Positions 44,601-51,739 of a stretch of 64,000 bases of DNA are shown piece by piece. How positions within the stretch are numbered: position 1 is the stretch's first letter; every line of letters starts with the position of its first letter. Below the pieces are notes generated by a model. The model did not search any database and was not told the origin of the DNA. It was given only the letters and a program-made list of their open reading frames with translations. Source of the stretch: Polaribacter glomeratus (lineage in GTDB: Bacteria > Bacteroidota > Bacteroidia > Flavobacteriales > Flavobacteriaceae); assembly GCF_002954665.1 (NCBI RefSeq), contig NZ_MSCM01000002.1, positions 902,767 to 966,766 on the forward strand, in the 5' to 3' direction. Position numbers and translations under genes: made by a program.

Positions 44601-45108
44601 GCCTAATTTTAAAACATTAGGACCTAAATTTGGTAAAGATATGCGTGCTATTGCAGCAGCAGTTGGTGCCTTTAAAAAAGAAGATATTAACAAAATAGAG
44701 AAAGTTGGAAACATTGTACTTTCTATTAATGGAAAAAATATTACTTTGGATCTTGAAGATGTAGAAATATCATCAAAAGATATAGAAGGTTGGTTAGTTG
44801 CAAACGAAGGTTCGTTAACAGTTGCTTTAGATGTTACGATTACAGAGGAATTGCGTAAAGAAGGTGTTGCCAGAGAATTGGTAAATAGAATTCAGAATGC
44901 ACGTAAAGACGCTGGTTTAGATGTAACGGATAAAATTAAATTAACAGTTTTAAACAATCAAAACTTACAACAATCAATCACTGATAATAAAGAGTACATA
45001 ATGAGTGAAACATTAACTAAAGAATTGGTTTTTGTTGATGTGTTAAACGATGGTACAGAAATTGAATTTGATACCATTAAAAGTAGAATATTAATCGAAA
45101 AAGCTTAG
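41632..45108 (+). CDS. ileS: Isoleucyl-tRNA synthetase, eukaryote-like type
   Basis: The 1158-residue enzyme charges tRNA-Ile. The HIGH equivalent reads GVHHVLAR (about 57-64), and KMSKR is at 706-710. The N-terminus (PEYKGLDLPKVAEEILNYW), length above 1100 and wording of motifs match the eukaryotic/archaeal-like branch, as opposed to the roughly 940-residue zinc-finger bacterial type. That branch is associated with mupirocin resistance. An editing domain lies at about 230-470. The DksA-like gene follows after 4 bp. Confidence 0.96.
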   Translation: MSAKFPEYKGLDLPKVAEEILNYWQENNIFEKSVTTREGAEPYVFFEGPPSANGLPGVHHVLARAIKDIFPRYKTMKGYQVKRKAGWDTHGLPIELGVEKELGITKEDIGKTISVEDYNAACRKAVMRYTDIWNDLTQKMGYWVDMEDPYITYEPKYMESVWWLLKEIYNKKLIYKGYTIQPYSPKAGTGLSSHELNQPGTYQDVTDTTVVAQFKAIENTLPAFLQNQGTIYFIAWTTTPWTLPSNTALTVGPKIEYVLVDTFNQYTFEPIKVILAKKLVGKQFGGKNSFLVETSEELSSYNSGDKKIPFYVIKEFIGKDLVNSKYEQLLDYCLPNDNPQDAFRVIAGDFVTTEDGTGIVHTAPTFGADDAIVAKQAVPEIPPMLVKDENDNLVPLVNLQGKFRSEVNDPIYGFAGEYVKSEYLNEADFEVELKNQQKNLTEVLKNQDKYLSVDERLGLKLKNENKAFKVEKYKHSYPNCWRTDKPILYYPLDSWFIKVTDVKDRMHELNKTINWKPESTGTGRFGNWLANANDWNLSRSRYWGIPLPIWRTEDGKEEICIGSVKELKEEMERAVQAGILKSDIYEDFEVGNMSEENYAKIDLHKNIVDQIVLVSPSGQPMNRENDLIDVWFDSGSMPYAQWHYPFENKQKIDENESFPADFIAEGVDQTRGWFYTLHAIATMVFDSVAYKNVVSNGLVLDKNGHKMSKRLGNATDPFTTLATYGADATRWYMIANANPWDNLKFDLEGIEEVKRKFFGTLYNTYSFFTLYTNIDGFAYEEADIPLEKRPEIDRWILSELHTLINKADTFYEEYEPTRAARAISDFTQDYLSNWYVRLSRRRFWKGDYQTDKISAYQTLYTCMITIAKLGSPIAPFFMDRLYQDLNSVTGKESSESIHLSDFPVYDERFVDKSLERKMESAQTISSLVLSLRAKEKIKVRQPLQKIMIPVDNDQQKEEILAVVNLIKHEVNIKEIQLLEDASGILIKQIKPNFKTLGPKFGKDMRAIAAAVGAFKKEDINKIEKVGNIVLSINGKNITLDLEDVEISSKDIEGWLVANEGSLTVALDVTITEELRKEGVARELVNRIQNARKDAGLDVTDKIKLTVLNNQNLQQSITDNKEYIMSETLTKELVFVDVLNDGTEIEFDTIKSRILIEKA

Positions 45109-45112
45109 AAAA

Positions 45113-45490
45113 ATGTCAGATATTAAAGTAAAATATTCAGAAGCAGACCTGCAAGAATTTAAAGAAATTATAAATAAGAAAATTGCCAGAGCAAAAGAAG
45201 ATTTAGAATTGTTAGAGCGCGCTTATAAAAATAATTCAGATAATGGTACAGATGATACATCGCCATCTTTTAAATCTTTTGATGAAGGTTCTGAAGTAAT
45301 GAACAAAGAATCAAATGTGCAATTAGCAATTAGACAAGAAAAGTTTATAAGAGATTTAAAAAACGCACTAATGCGCATAGAAAATAAAACCTATGGTGTT
45401 TGCAGAGTTACTGGTAAATTAATACAGAAAGAGCGTTTAAAATTAGTGCCTCATGCTACATTAAGTATTGATGCCAAAAGAGCTCAATAA
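45113..45490 (+). CDS. TraR/DksA family protein lacking zinc cysteines
   Basis: The 125-residue protein has the DksA coiled coil (about 10-75, with acidic tip NGTDDTSPSFKSFDEGSEVM) and a globular end YGVCRVTGKLIQKERLKLVP. A classic DksA has four Cys for one zinc; here only Cys99 is left, so it does not bind zinc in the usual way. It should still enter the RNA polymerase secondary channel and work with ppGpp, but this is inference. It is 4 bp behind ileS and followed by a terminator. Confidence 0.9.
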   Translation: MSDIKVKYSEADLQEFKEIINKKIARAKEDLELLERAYKNNSDNGTDDTSPSFKSFDEGSEVMNKESNVQLAIRQEKFIRDLKNALMRIENKTYGVCRVTGKLIQKERLKLVPHATLSIDAKRAQ

Positions 45491-45510
45491 CTAGTTTAAT
45501 TAAAATTTAT

Positions 45511-45537
45511 AAAGCTTCTTTACAAGAAGCTTTTTTT
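45511..45537 (+). terminator. Terminator after the ileS-dksA-like operon
   Basis: A perfect 10-bp stem AAAGCTTCTT/AAGAAGCTTT with a 3-base loop runs into T residues; the next gene starts directly after. Confidence 0.82.
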
Positions 45538-46191
45538 ATGAAAGAAATAATTTCAATAATATTTTTATTTGTTTCTATAGCACTCTTTTCTCAAAAGAGA
45601 GCTGTAAAAAAGTTTGAAACTAATTTACAAGAAATTGAAGTTTCTACGATTGGTTTAGATAATCTTATACTAGAGAATTCAACTTCAGAATTTATTGAAA
45701 TTGCGCTGTTTGCAGAAAACCCAAATGAGCAGCATATTCTTTTAAATACAGAAAACAATGTGGTTAAGATTGCATTTGTAATTGAAGAACTACAAACAGA
45801 AGAAACAATTTTTAGAAAATTTATTACCAAAAGATTACAACGAGCAGCTGTAGTTGTAAAAATACCTAAAGGAAAAAAAGTAACAATTTTTGGAGAAAAC
45901 ATTAATATAGAATCTAAAAGTTATCAAGGAAGTTTAGCTGTTTTTATAGATGAAGGGATTTTAAAATTACATGAAATTGAAGCAGATACAGCAATAAAGT
46001 TATATGAAGGCAGTATTTATGCATCGCTTAAAAATGCAAATATTGAGCTAACTTCTAAGCTCGGAAAAATAAAAGTTGATAATATTTTGTACGAAAAAAC
46101 ATATCAAAATAAATCAGAAAAAAACCAAAAAAAATTCGCTGTAACAAGTCTAAAAGCTAATATTTACTTAACTACTCAAAAAACGCAATAA
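45538..46191 (+). CDS. Secreted beta-repeat protein of unknown function
   Basis: The 217-residue protein has a short signal peptide (MKEIISIIFLFVSIALFSQ) and a beta-rich body that reads like a degraded DUF4097-type helix (IPKGKKVTIFGENINIESK, GSLAVFIDEGILKLHEIEA, GSIYASLKNANIELTSKLG). Similar proteins in Bacteroidota are exported and uncharacterised. Its ATG lies on the edge of the terminator that ends the preceding operon, so it may be expressed from read-through or a promoter in the hairpin. lspA follows after 34 bp. Confidence 0.8.
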   Translation: MKEIISIIFLFVSIALFSQKRAVKKFETNLQEIEVSTIGLDNLILENSTSEFIEIALFAENPNEQHILLNTENNVVKIAFVIEELQTEETIFRKFITKRLQRAAVVVKIPKGKKVTIFGENINIESKSYQGSLAVFIDEGILKLHEIEADTAIKLYEGSIYASLKNANIELTSKLGKIKVDNILYEKTYQNKSEKNQKKFAVTSLKANIYLTTQKTQ

Positions 46192-46225
46192 TATTCTTAT
46201 TTTTGTGTGCACAAATTCTATAAAA

Positions 46226-46843
46226 ATGTCGAAAAAGAACCTCGCAATTCTTACTATTTTATGTACTATTATTTTAGATCAGGTTATTAAAATCTATATA
46301 AAAACGAACTTTGTTTTAGGAGAAGAGGTCGTGGTTTTCGATTGGTTTAAAATCCATTTTGTAGAAAACAACGGTATGGCAATGGGCTTTGAGTTTGGTG
46401 GTAAAGCGGGCAAACTTTTCTTAACTGTTTTTAGATTGTTTGCAGTTACGGCAATTATGTACTGGCTAATTGGTACTATAAAAACAAAAGTACACAATGC
46501 AGTAATTATTGCTATTTCATTAATATTTTCAGGTGCAATAGGTAACATTATAGATTCTGTTTTTTATGGTGCAATTTTTGACGATTCTACCAATAAAGTA
46601 GCAACGTTGTTTGCAGACCAACCTTACGGTTCTATTTTTCATGGTAAAGTGGTAGATATGTTTTATTTTCCTATTTGGAGTGGAAACTTACCAAGTTGGA
46701 TTCCTTTTATGGGCGGAGAAACATATACTTTTTTTCAATATATTTTTAATCCTGCGGATGCTTACATAACTATTGGTGTAGCATTGCTTTTTATTTTTAG
46801 CAAACAAGCTTTTCCTAAAGAAGAAAAGAAAATAGAAGCATAG
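46226..46843 (+). CDS. lspA: Lipoprotein signal peptidase with loop insertion
   Basis: The protein has 205 residues from the ATG at 46226 (MSKKNLAILTILCTII); a GTG at 46205 would add seven. Four membrane helices hold the catalytic aspartates, in GNIIDSVFYG and VVDMFYFPIW. Between them is an insertion of about 30 residues (AIFDDSTNKVATLFADQPYG), making it longer than the usual 160-170. It removes the signal peptide of lipoproteins, many of which are encoded in this window. Confidence 0.95.
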   Translation: MSKKNLAILTILCTIILDQVIKIYIKTNFVLGEEVVVFDWFKIHFVENNGMAMGFEFGGKAGKLFLTVFRLFAVTAIMYWLIGTIKTKVHNAVIIAISLIFSGAIGNIIDSVFYGAIFDDSTNKVATLFADQPYGSIFHGKVVDMFYFPIWSGNLPSWIPFMGGETYTFFQYIFNPADAYITIGVALLFIFSKQAFPKEEKKIEA

Positions 46844-47057
46844 TTTTTAGATAAAAAAGCCACAAATTAGCCAGGTTATTGAGCATATGTTCTTTATGTA
46901 ATTAATTGCTTGAAATTGATTTATAAGTGTTTACGGCTAGTTTATAGACTCTTGTAAACACTTAGGCAAAACTATTTATATTAGAGTGAATTCGATTTTT
47001 CATCACATTTGTATCGAGAAGTTTTTTACTTTTGTCTAAAAATATAACATCATTAAA

Positions 47058-47663
47058 ATGCATACTATAAAATATATTATCGTTTTTTTTATCGGTTTTT
47101 TCATTGCTAAATTTTGGTATGATAAAAAAGAGGAAAATCATCAAAAAGAGGAGATACAAGTTGTTGTAAATTCGATTAAAAATATTAGTAAGCTAGTTGT
47201 TTCTAAAGCAAACTTCTCTGAAATTTATAATTATTCGGATTCTAAAAAATACTTTTACGATTATGTTTCTTTTGATAAAAAAGCCATTATTACAGTAAAT
47301 GCTAATGTTGAGGTTGGTTATGATTTGTCTAAATTAGAAATTCAAATAGATTCTTTAAAGAAAAAAATTTACATTAATAAAATACCGGAGGAAGAAATTA
47401 CCATTTCGCCAGATGTAAAATATTTCGATTTACAACAAAGTCAGTTTAACACCTTTTCTAAAGAAGATTTAAATAAAATAAATAAGAAAAGCATTGACAA
47501 AATTAAGCAAACAATACAATTAACGAATTTAAAAACTGCTGCCATAACTCGTTTTTTTGAGGAAATATCTAAAATTTATCAATTATCAGCTATTTACGGT
47601 TGGGAAGTTGTAGACAATACAAATTCTGGTTTTTCAGTAAATTTAGGCAACAGATTAGACTAG
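47058..47663 (+). CDS. DUF4230 domain protein
   Basis: The 201-residue protein has one N-terminal helix (about 4-20, IKYIIVFFIGFFIAKFWY) followed by a DUF4230 domain (SISKLVVSKANF-like start, ITVNANVEVGYDLSKL, PEEEITISPDVKYFD). Such proteins are membrane-anchored with the domain outside and of unknown function. It is 30 bp before uvrC in the same direction but no functional link is evident. Confidence 0.86.
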   Translation: MHTIKYIIVFFIGFFIAKFWYDKKEENHQKEEIQVVVNSIKNISKLVVSKANFSEIYNYSDSKKYFYDYVSFDKKAIITVNANVEVGYDLSKLEIQIDSLKKKIYINKIPEEEITISPDVKYFDLQQSQFNTFSKEDLNKINKKSIDKIKQTIQLTNLKTAAITRFFEEISKIYQLSAIYGWEVVDNTNSGFSVNLGNRLD

Positions 47664-47693
47664 TTTATTAGTGTAAAAACGTTATTTTTGACC

Positions 47694-49490
47694 ATGTCTG
47701 CATCTTTAGAACTTCAAGTACAAACCTTACCAAGTGAACCTGGAGTGTATCAATATTTTGATAAAGAAGATGTAATAATCTACATCGGCAAAGCCAAAAA
47801 TTTAAAGAAAAGAGTTGCTTCCTACTTTAACAAAAACCACGAAAATGGTAAAACGCGTGTTCTTGTAAAAAAGATTGTCAACATAAAGCACATTGTTGTA
47901 AATACAGAAACAGACGCACTTTTATTAGAAAATAACTTAATTAAAAAGTACAAACCAAAGTACAATGTTCTTTTAAAAGACGATAAAAGTTATCCTTGGA
48001 TTTGTATTAAAAAAGAGCGTTTTCCAAGATTATTTATGACCAGAAGAGTTATCAAAGATGGCTCAGAATATTTTGGTCCTTATACCTCTGTAAGAACCGT
48101 AAGAGTTTTATTAGACTTGATAAAAGAACTCTATCCTTTAAGAACTTGTACATCCGATTTAAGTCAAAATAACATTAGCGAAGGCAAATATAAAGTCTGT
48201 TTAGAATATCATTTAAAAAATTGTAAAGGGGCTTGCGAAGGTTTAGAAACCGAAGCGAACTATAATGATTCTATCAAAGAAATTAGAAATATAATTAAAG
48301 GTAATTTTAAAGAAAGTTTAGAGAAATTTCAAGAAATGATGTTTCATTTTGCCGAAAAAATGGAGTTTGAAGAAGCGCAAAAAATTAAAGAGAAATTATA
48401 TTTGTTAGGCAATTATCAATCAAAATCTACAATCGTAAATCCGTCTATAAATAATGTAGATGTGTTTTCTATTATTTCTGATGAAACACACGGATACGCA
48501 AATTTTTTAAAGATTTCTAACGGATCAATTATTCAATCTCACACTACAGAAATCAAGAAGAAATTAGACGAAACAGATAAAGAGCTACTAGAGCTTTTTA
48601 TTGTAGAAATTAGGCAACGTTTTAACTCGCAATCGCCAGAAATTTATGTGCCTTTTAAAGTAAATATTGGTGAGGGTATTAAAGTTACTATTCCTGTTTT
48701 AGGCGATAAAAAACGTATTGTAGAACTGTCTGAAAGAAATGCAAAGTATTTTAGAATGGAGCAGTTTAAGCAAATTAAAATTGTAGATCCAGACAGGCAT
48801 GTAAAGAGAATTATGGCGCAAATGAAAAAAGATTTACGCCTTTCTGTAGAGCCAAGACATATAGAATGTTTTGACAACTCTAACATTCAAGGTACAAACC
48901 CTGTGGCTGCTTGCGTAGTTTTTAAAGATGGAAAACCAAGTAAAAAAGAATATAGACATTACAATATAAAAACGGTTGAAGGTCCAGATGATTTTGCATC
49001 TATGGAGGAAGTTGTGTATAGAAGGTACAAGCGTTTATTGGCAGAAGATGAACCTTTGCCACAATTAATAATTGTAGATGGAGGAAAAGGACAATTATCG
49101 TCTGCTTTAAAAAGCCTAGATATTTTGGGTTTGCGTGGTAAAATTGCCATTATCGGAATTGCAAAACGTTTGGAAGAAATTTATTATCCAGATGATCCAA
49201 TACCTTTATATTTAGATAAAAAGTCTGAAACTTTAAAAATTACACAGTATTTAAGAAACGAAGCACACAGATTCGGAATTACTTTTCATAGAAATAAACG
49301 TAGTAAAAGCGCTATACAATCTGAGTTAGAGCAAATTCCTGATGTTGGTGCACAGACTATTACAACTTTATTGCGTAAATTTAAATCGGCAAAACGCGTA
49401 AAAGAAGCTTCTTTTGCAGATTTAATTGAAACAATTGGCAACGCGAGAGCTATAAAAGTACACGAATATTATCATCCCAAAAAAGAATGA
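47694..49490 (+). CDS. uvrC: UvrABC excinuclease subunit C
   Basis: The 598-residue protein starts at ATG 47694 (MSASLELQVQTLPSEPGVYQ), with the GIY-YIG domain at about 10-92 (YIGKAKNLKKR), the UVR helix (about 205-240, EMMFHFAEKMEFEEAQKIKE), the RNase H-like nuclease domain (IECFDNSNIQG, IVDGGKGQLSSAL, about 385-480) and a helix-hairpin-helix tail. It makes both cuts in nucleotide excision repair. The ATL protein at 8293 would feed the same pathway. The patatin gene overlaps its stop by 4 bp (ATGA). Confidence 0.97.
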   Translation: MSASLELQVQTLPSEPGVYQYFDKEDVIIYIGKAKNLKKRVASYFNKNHENGKTRVLVKKIVNIKHIVVNTETDALLLENNLIKKYKPKYNVLLKDDKSYPWICIKKERFPRLFMTRRVIKDGSEYFGPYTSVRTVRVLLDLIKELYPLRTCTSDLSQNNISEGKYKVCLEYHLKNCKGACEGLETEANYNDSIKEIRNIIKGNFKESLEKFQEMMFHFAEKMEFEEAQKIKEKLYLLGNYQSKSTIVNPSINNVDVFSIISDETHGYANFLKISNGSIIQSHTTEIKKKLDETDKELLELFIVEIRQRFNSQSPEIYVPFKVNIGEGIKVTIPVLGDKKRIVELSERNAKYFRMEQFKQIKIVDPDRHVKRIMAQMKKDLRLSVEPRHIECFDNSNIQGTNPVAACVVFKDGKPSKKEYRHYNIKTVEGPDDFASMEEVVYRRYKRLLAEDEPLPQLIIVDGGKGQLSSALKSLDILGLRGKIAIIGIAKRLEEIYYPDDPIPLYLDKKSETLKITQYLRNEAHRFGITFHRNKRSKSAIQSELEQIPDVGAQTITTLLRKFKSAKRVKEASFADLIETIGNARAIKVHEYYHPKKE

Positions 49491-51685
49491 AAAAGTTTAT
49501 AGCAACCTGTTTTTTATTGATTTCTATCTGTTTTTATGGTCAAGAAAAACAACCAAAAATAGGATTGGTTTTAAGTGGTGGTGGTGCAAAAGGGTTTGCA
49601 CATGTTGGTGTTTTAAAAGAAATTGACAAAGCAGGCATAAGGTTAGATTATATTGGCGGTACTAGCATGGGCGCTATTGTTGGTGGCTTATATGCTGCTG
49701 GTTACTCTGCAGATCAAATAGAAGTGATTATTAAAGAAACCGATTTTTTATCGCTAGTAAGAGATCAATTACCAAGAAATTCAGAAACCTTTTTTGAGAA
49801 AGAATATGGTGAAAACACCATGATTACGTTACCTGTAAAAAGAGGTGTTATTGGTTTACCAAGGGCAATTTCGAAAGGGCAAAATGTACTTAATTTATTA
49901 TTAGAACTATTTGATTCATTAGATGGAAATCAAGATTTTTCTAAATTATCCGTTCCGTTTTTTTGTATTGCTACGGATGTTGAAACTGGGGGAGAAGTGA
50001 TATTAGAAAAAGGTTCTTTACCCTTGGCATTAAGAGCAAGTGGTTCTTTTCCTACTTTATTAAACCCAGTTGTTTTAAATGGTAAATTATTAGTTGATGG
50101 AGGAATTGCAAATAATTTTCCTGTAAGCGTCATGAAATCCAAAGGAATCGATATTGTTATTGGGGTAGATGTAGAGGGAAGGTTGTATAAAAAAGAAAAT
50201 TTAAATTCTGCCATAGCTATTATGAATCAGATAATGAGTTATCAGATGTACAATAAAACAAGCAAAGAGAAAGAGAAAATTGATGTTTATATTCATCCAG
50301 ATATTAACAACTTTAGTGTGGTTGATTTTGATAAAAAAGATGAAATTTTAAAAATAGGAATTGATGAAGCCGCAAAATATTCAGAAGTTTTTAAAGAATT
50401 AGCGGCGAAACAAAAGGTAAAAAGAAAAAGAGAAGAATTAAAACTAAGTAACGAAAAGTTGTTAATTTCTAGTATTGCTATAGACGGATCAAAAGATTAT
50501 ACAAGATCTTTTGTTTTAGGTAAATTAAAGTTAAAAGAAGGAGATAGTACTACAAGAAGAGAAATAACAAAAAAGATTTATCTGTTATCAGCAACCAAAA
50601 ATTATGATCGTATAGAGTACAATTTAATTAAAAAGATAGATCAATCTTATTTATTAAGTTTTTACTTACAAGAAACGAAAGAAAATGCCAGTTTAAAATT
50701 GGGGGTTCATTACGATTTTTTATATAAGTCTAGTTTGTTAGCAAATTACAGTCAAAAACATTTATTAGTAGACAATGATAAGTTTTCTCTAGATATGATT
50801 TTAGGAGATAATTTAAGGTATAACTTAAATTATTTTGTAGACAATGGGTTTTATATTAGTTATGGCTTTAGATCTAGGTATAATCATTTTACATCTAACT
50901 CAAAGTACAACCCAATAGTGTCTAGTTTTACGAACGTTAATAATATCAATTTAAAATATACCGATATTACTAATCAATTTTTTATTCAAACCACTTTTGA
51001 TAGAAAATTTGCTTTAGGTTTAGGGGCGGAACATAAATACATAAAAGCAACAACGGCTACAATAACGATAAACGATCAAGCAATAATTATCGATAAAAGT
51101 AATTATTTTAATACCTATGGTTATTTAAAGTTAGATACCTATGACAAAAAAAACTTTCCTACAAAAGGATATTTTGCCGACTTAAATTTTAAATGGTATT
51201 TAGCTTCTTCGGATTATAATAATGACTTTCAAAGTTTTGGACAAACGAAAGGTACTTTAGGTTTTGCAAAAACATTTTGGGATAAACTTACTTTTCAGTT
51301 AACGAATGAAGCTGGTTTTACTTTAAAAAACCCTGATTCAGAGGTTTTTGACTTTTATTTAGGCGGATACAATCAAAATTATATAAATACTTTTGTTGCC
51401 TTTTATGGGTATGATTTTGCAGAACTTTCTAACAATACTTTTGTAAAGTCTGAGTTTAATTTTAGATATGCCCTTGCAGATAATCATTACGCCATTTTTA
51501 TTGCAAATTATGGAAGATTGGGTGAAAATGTTTTTAAAAATATAGACCTATTTAAAGACATTAAGTCTGGCTATGCTTTAGGTTATAGTTATAACAGCTT
51601 AATAGGTCCTTTAGAAATTAAATACAGTTGGTCGCCAGAGATTAATCAAAATTTTTGGTTGTTTAATTTAGGGTTTTGGTTTTAA
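49487..51685 (+). CDS. Patatin-like phospholipase fused to an outer-membrane barrel (type Vd-like)
   Basis: The 732-residue protein has a signal peptide (1-18), a patatin domain (about 24-290) with GGGAKG (31-36), catalytic Ser60 in GTSMG, and Asp in VDGGIANN (about 204). A POTRA-like part (about 325-395, LISSIAIDGSKDYTRSFVLG) and a barrel up to the terminal Phe (WLFNLGFWF) follow. This order matches PlpD of Pseudomonas, a self-secreting type Vd lipase. It may expose phospholipase on the surface, or act in the periplasm. Translation is coupled to uvrC by the 4-bp overlap. Confidence 0.9.
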   Translation: MKKFIATCFLLISICFYGQEKQPKIGLVLSGGGAKGFAHVGVLKEIDKAGIRLDYIGGTSMGAIVGGLYAAGYSADQIEVIIKETDFLSLVRDQLPRNSETFFEKEYGENTMITLPVKRGVIGLPRAISKGQNVLNLLLELFDSLDGNQDFSKLSVPFFCIATDVETGGEVILEKGSLPLALRASGSFPTLLNPVVLNGKLLVDGGIANNFPVSVMKSKGIDIVIGVDVEGRLYKKENLNSAIAIMNQIMSYQMYNKTSKEKEKIDVYIHPDINNFSVVDFDKKDEILKIGIDEAAKYSEVFKELAAKQKVKRKREELKLSNEKLLISSIAIDGSKDYTRSFVLGKLKLKEGDSTTRREITKKIYLLSATKNYDRIEYNLIKKIDQSYLLSFYLQETKENASLKLGVHYDFLYKSSLLANYSQKHLLVDNDKFSLDMILGDNLRYNLNYFVDNGFYISYGFRSRYNHFTSNSKYNPIVSSFTNVNNINLKYTDITNQFFIQTTFDRKFALGLGAEHKYIKATTATITINDQAIIIDKSNYFNTYGYLKLDTYDKKNFPTKGYFADLNFKWYLASSDYNNDFQSFGQTKGTLGFAKTFWDKLTFQLTNEAGFTLKNPDSEVFDFYLGGYNQNYINTFVAFYGYDFAELSNNTFVKSEFNFRYALADNHYAIFIANYGRLGENVFKNIDLFKDIKSGYALGYSYNSLIGPLEIKYSWSPEINQNFWLFNLGFWF

Positions 51686-51686
51686 T

Positions 51687-51718
51687 AAAAAAACCATGAA
51701 TTGCTTCACGGTTTTTTT
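51687..51718. terminator. Bidirectional terminator between the patatin and PiT genes
   Basis: AAACCATGAA/TTCACGGTTT is a stem with one A-C mismatch and a 4-base loop, flanked by A and T runs so it can serve both convergent genes. Confidence 0.75.
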
Positions 51719-51739
51719 ATTATTAAGAAGATGAGCTTA

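Noticed and set aside
46962-47159. Minus-strand frame of 65 codons
   Set aside because: It overlaps the DUF4230 gene and contains no recognisable domain; the DUF4230 reading is clearly better.
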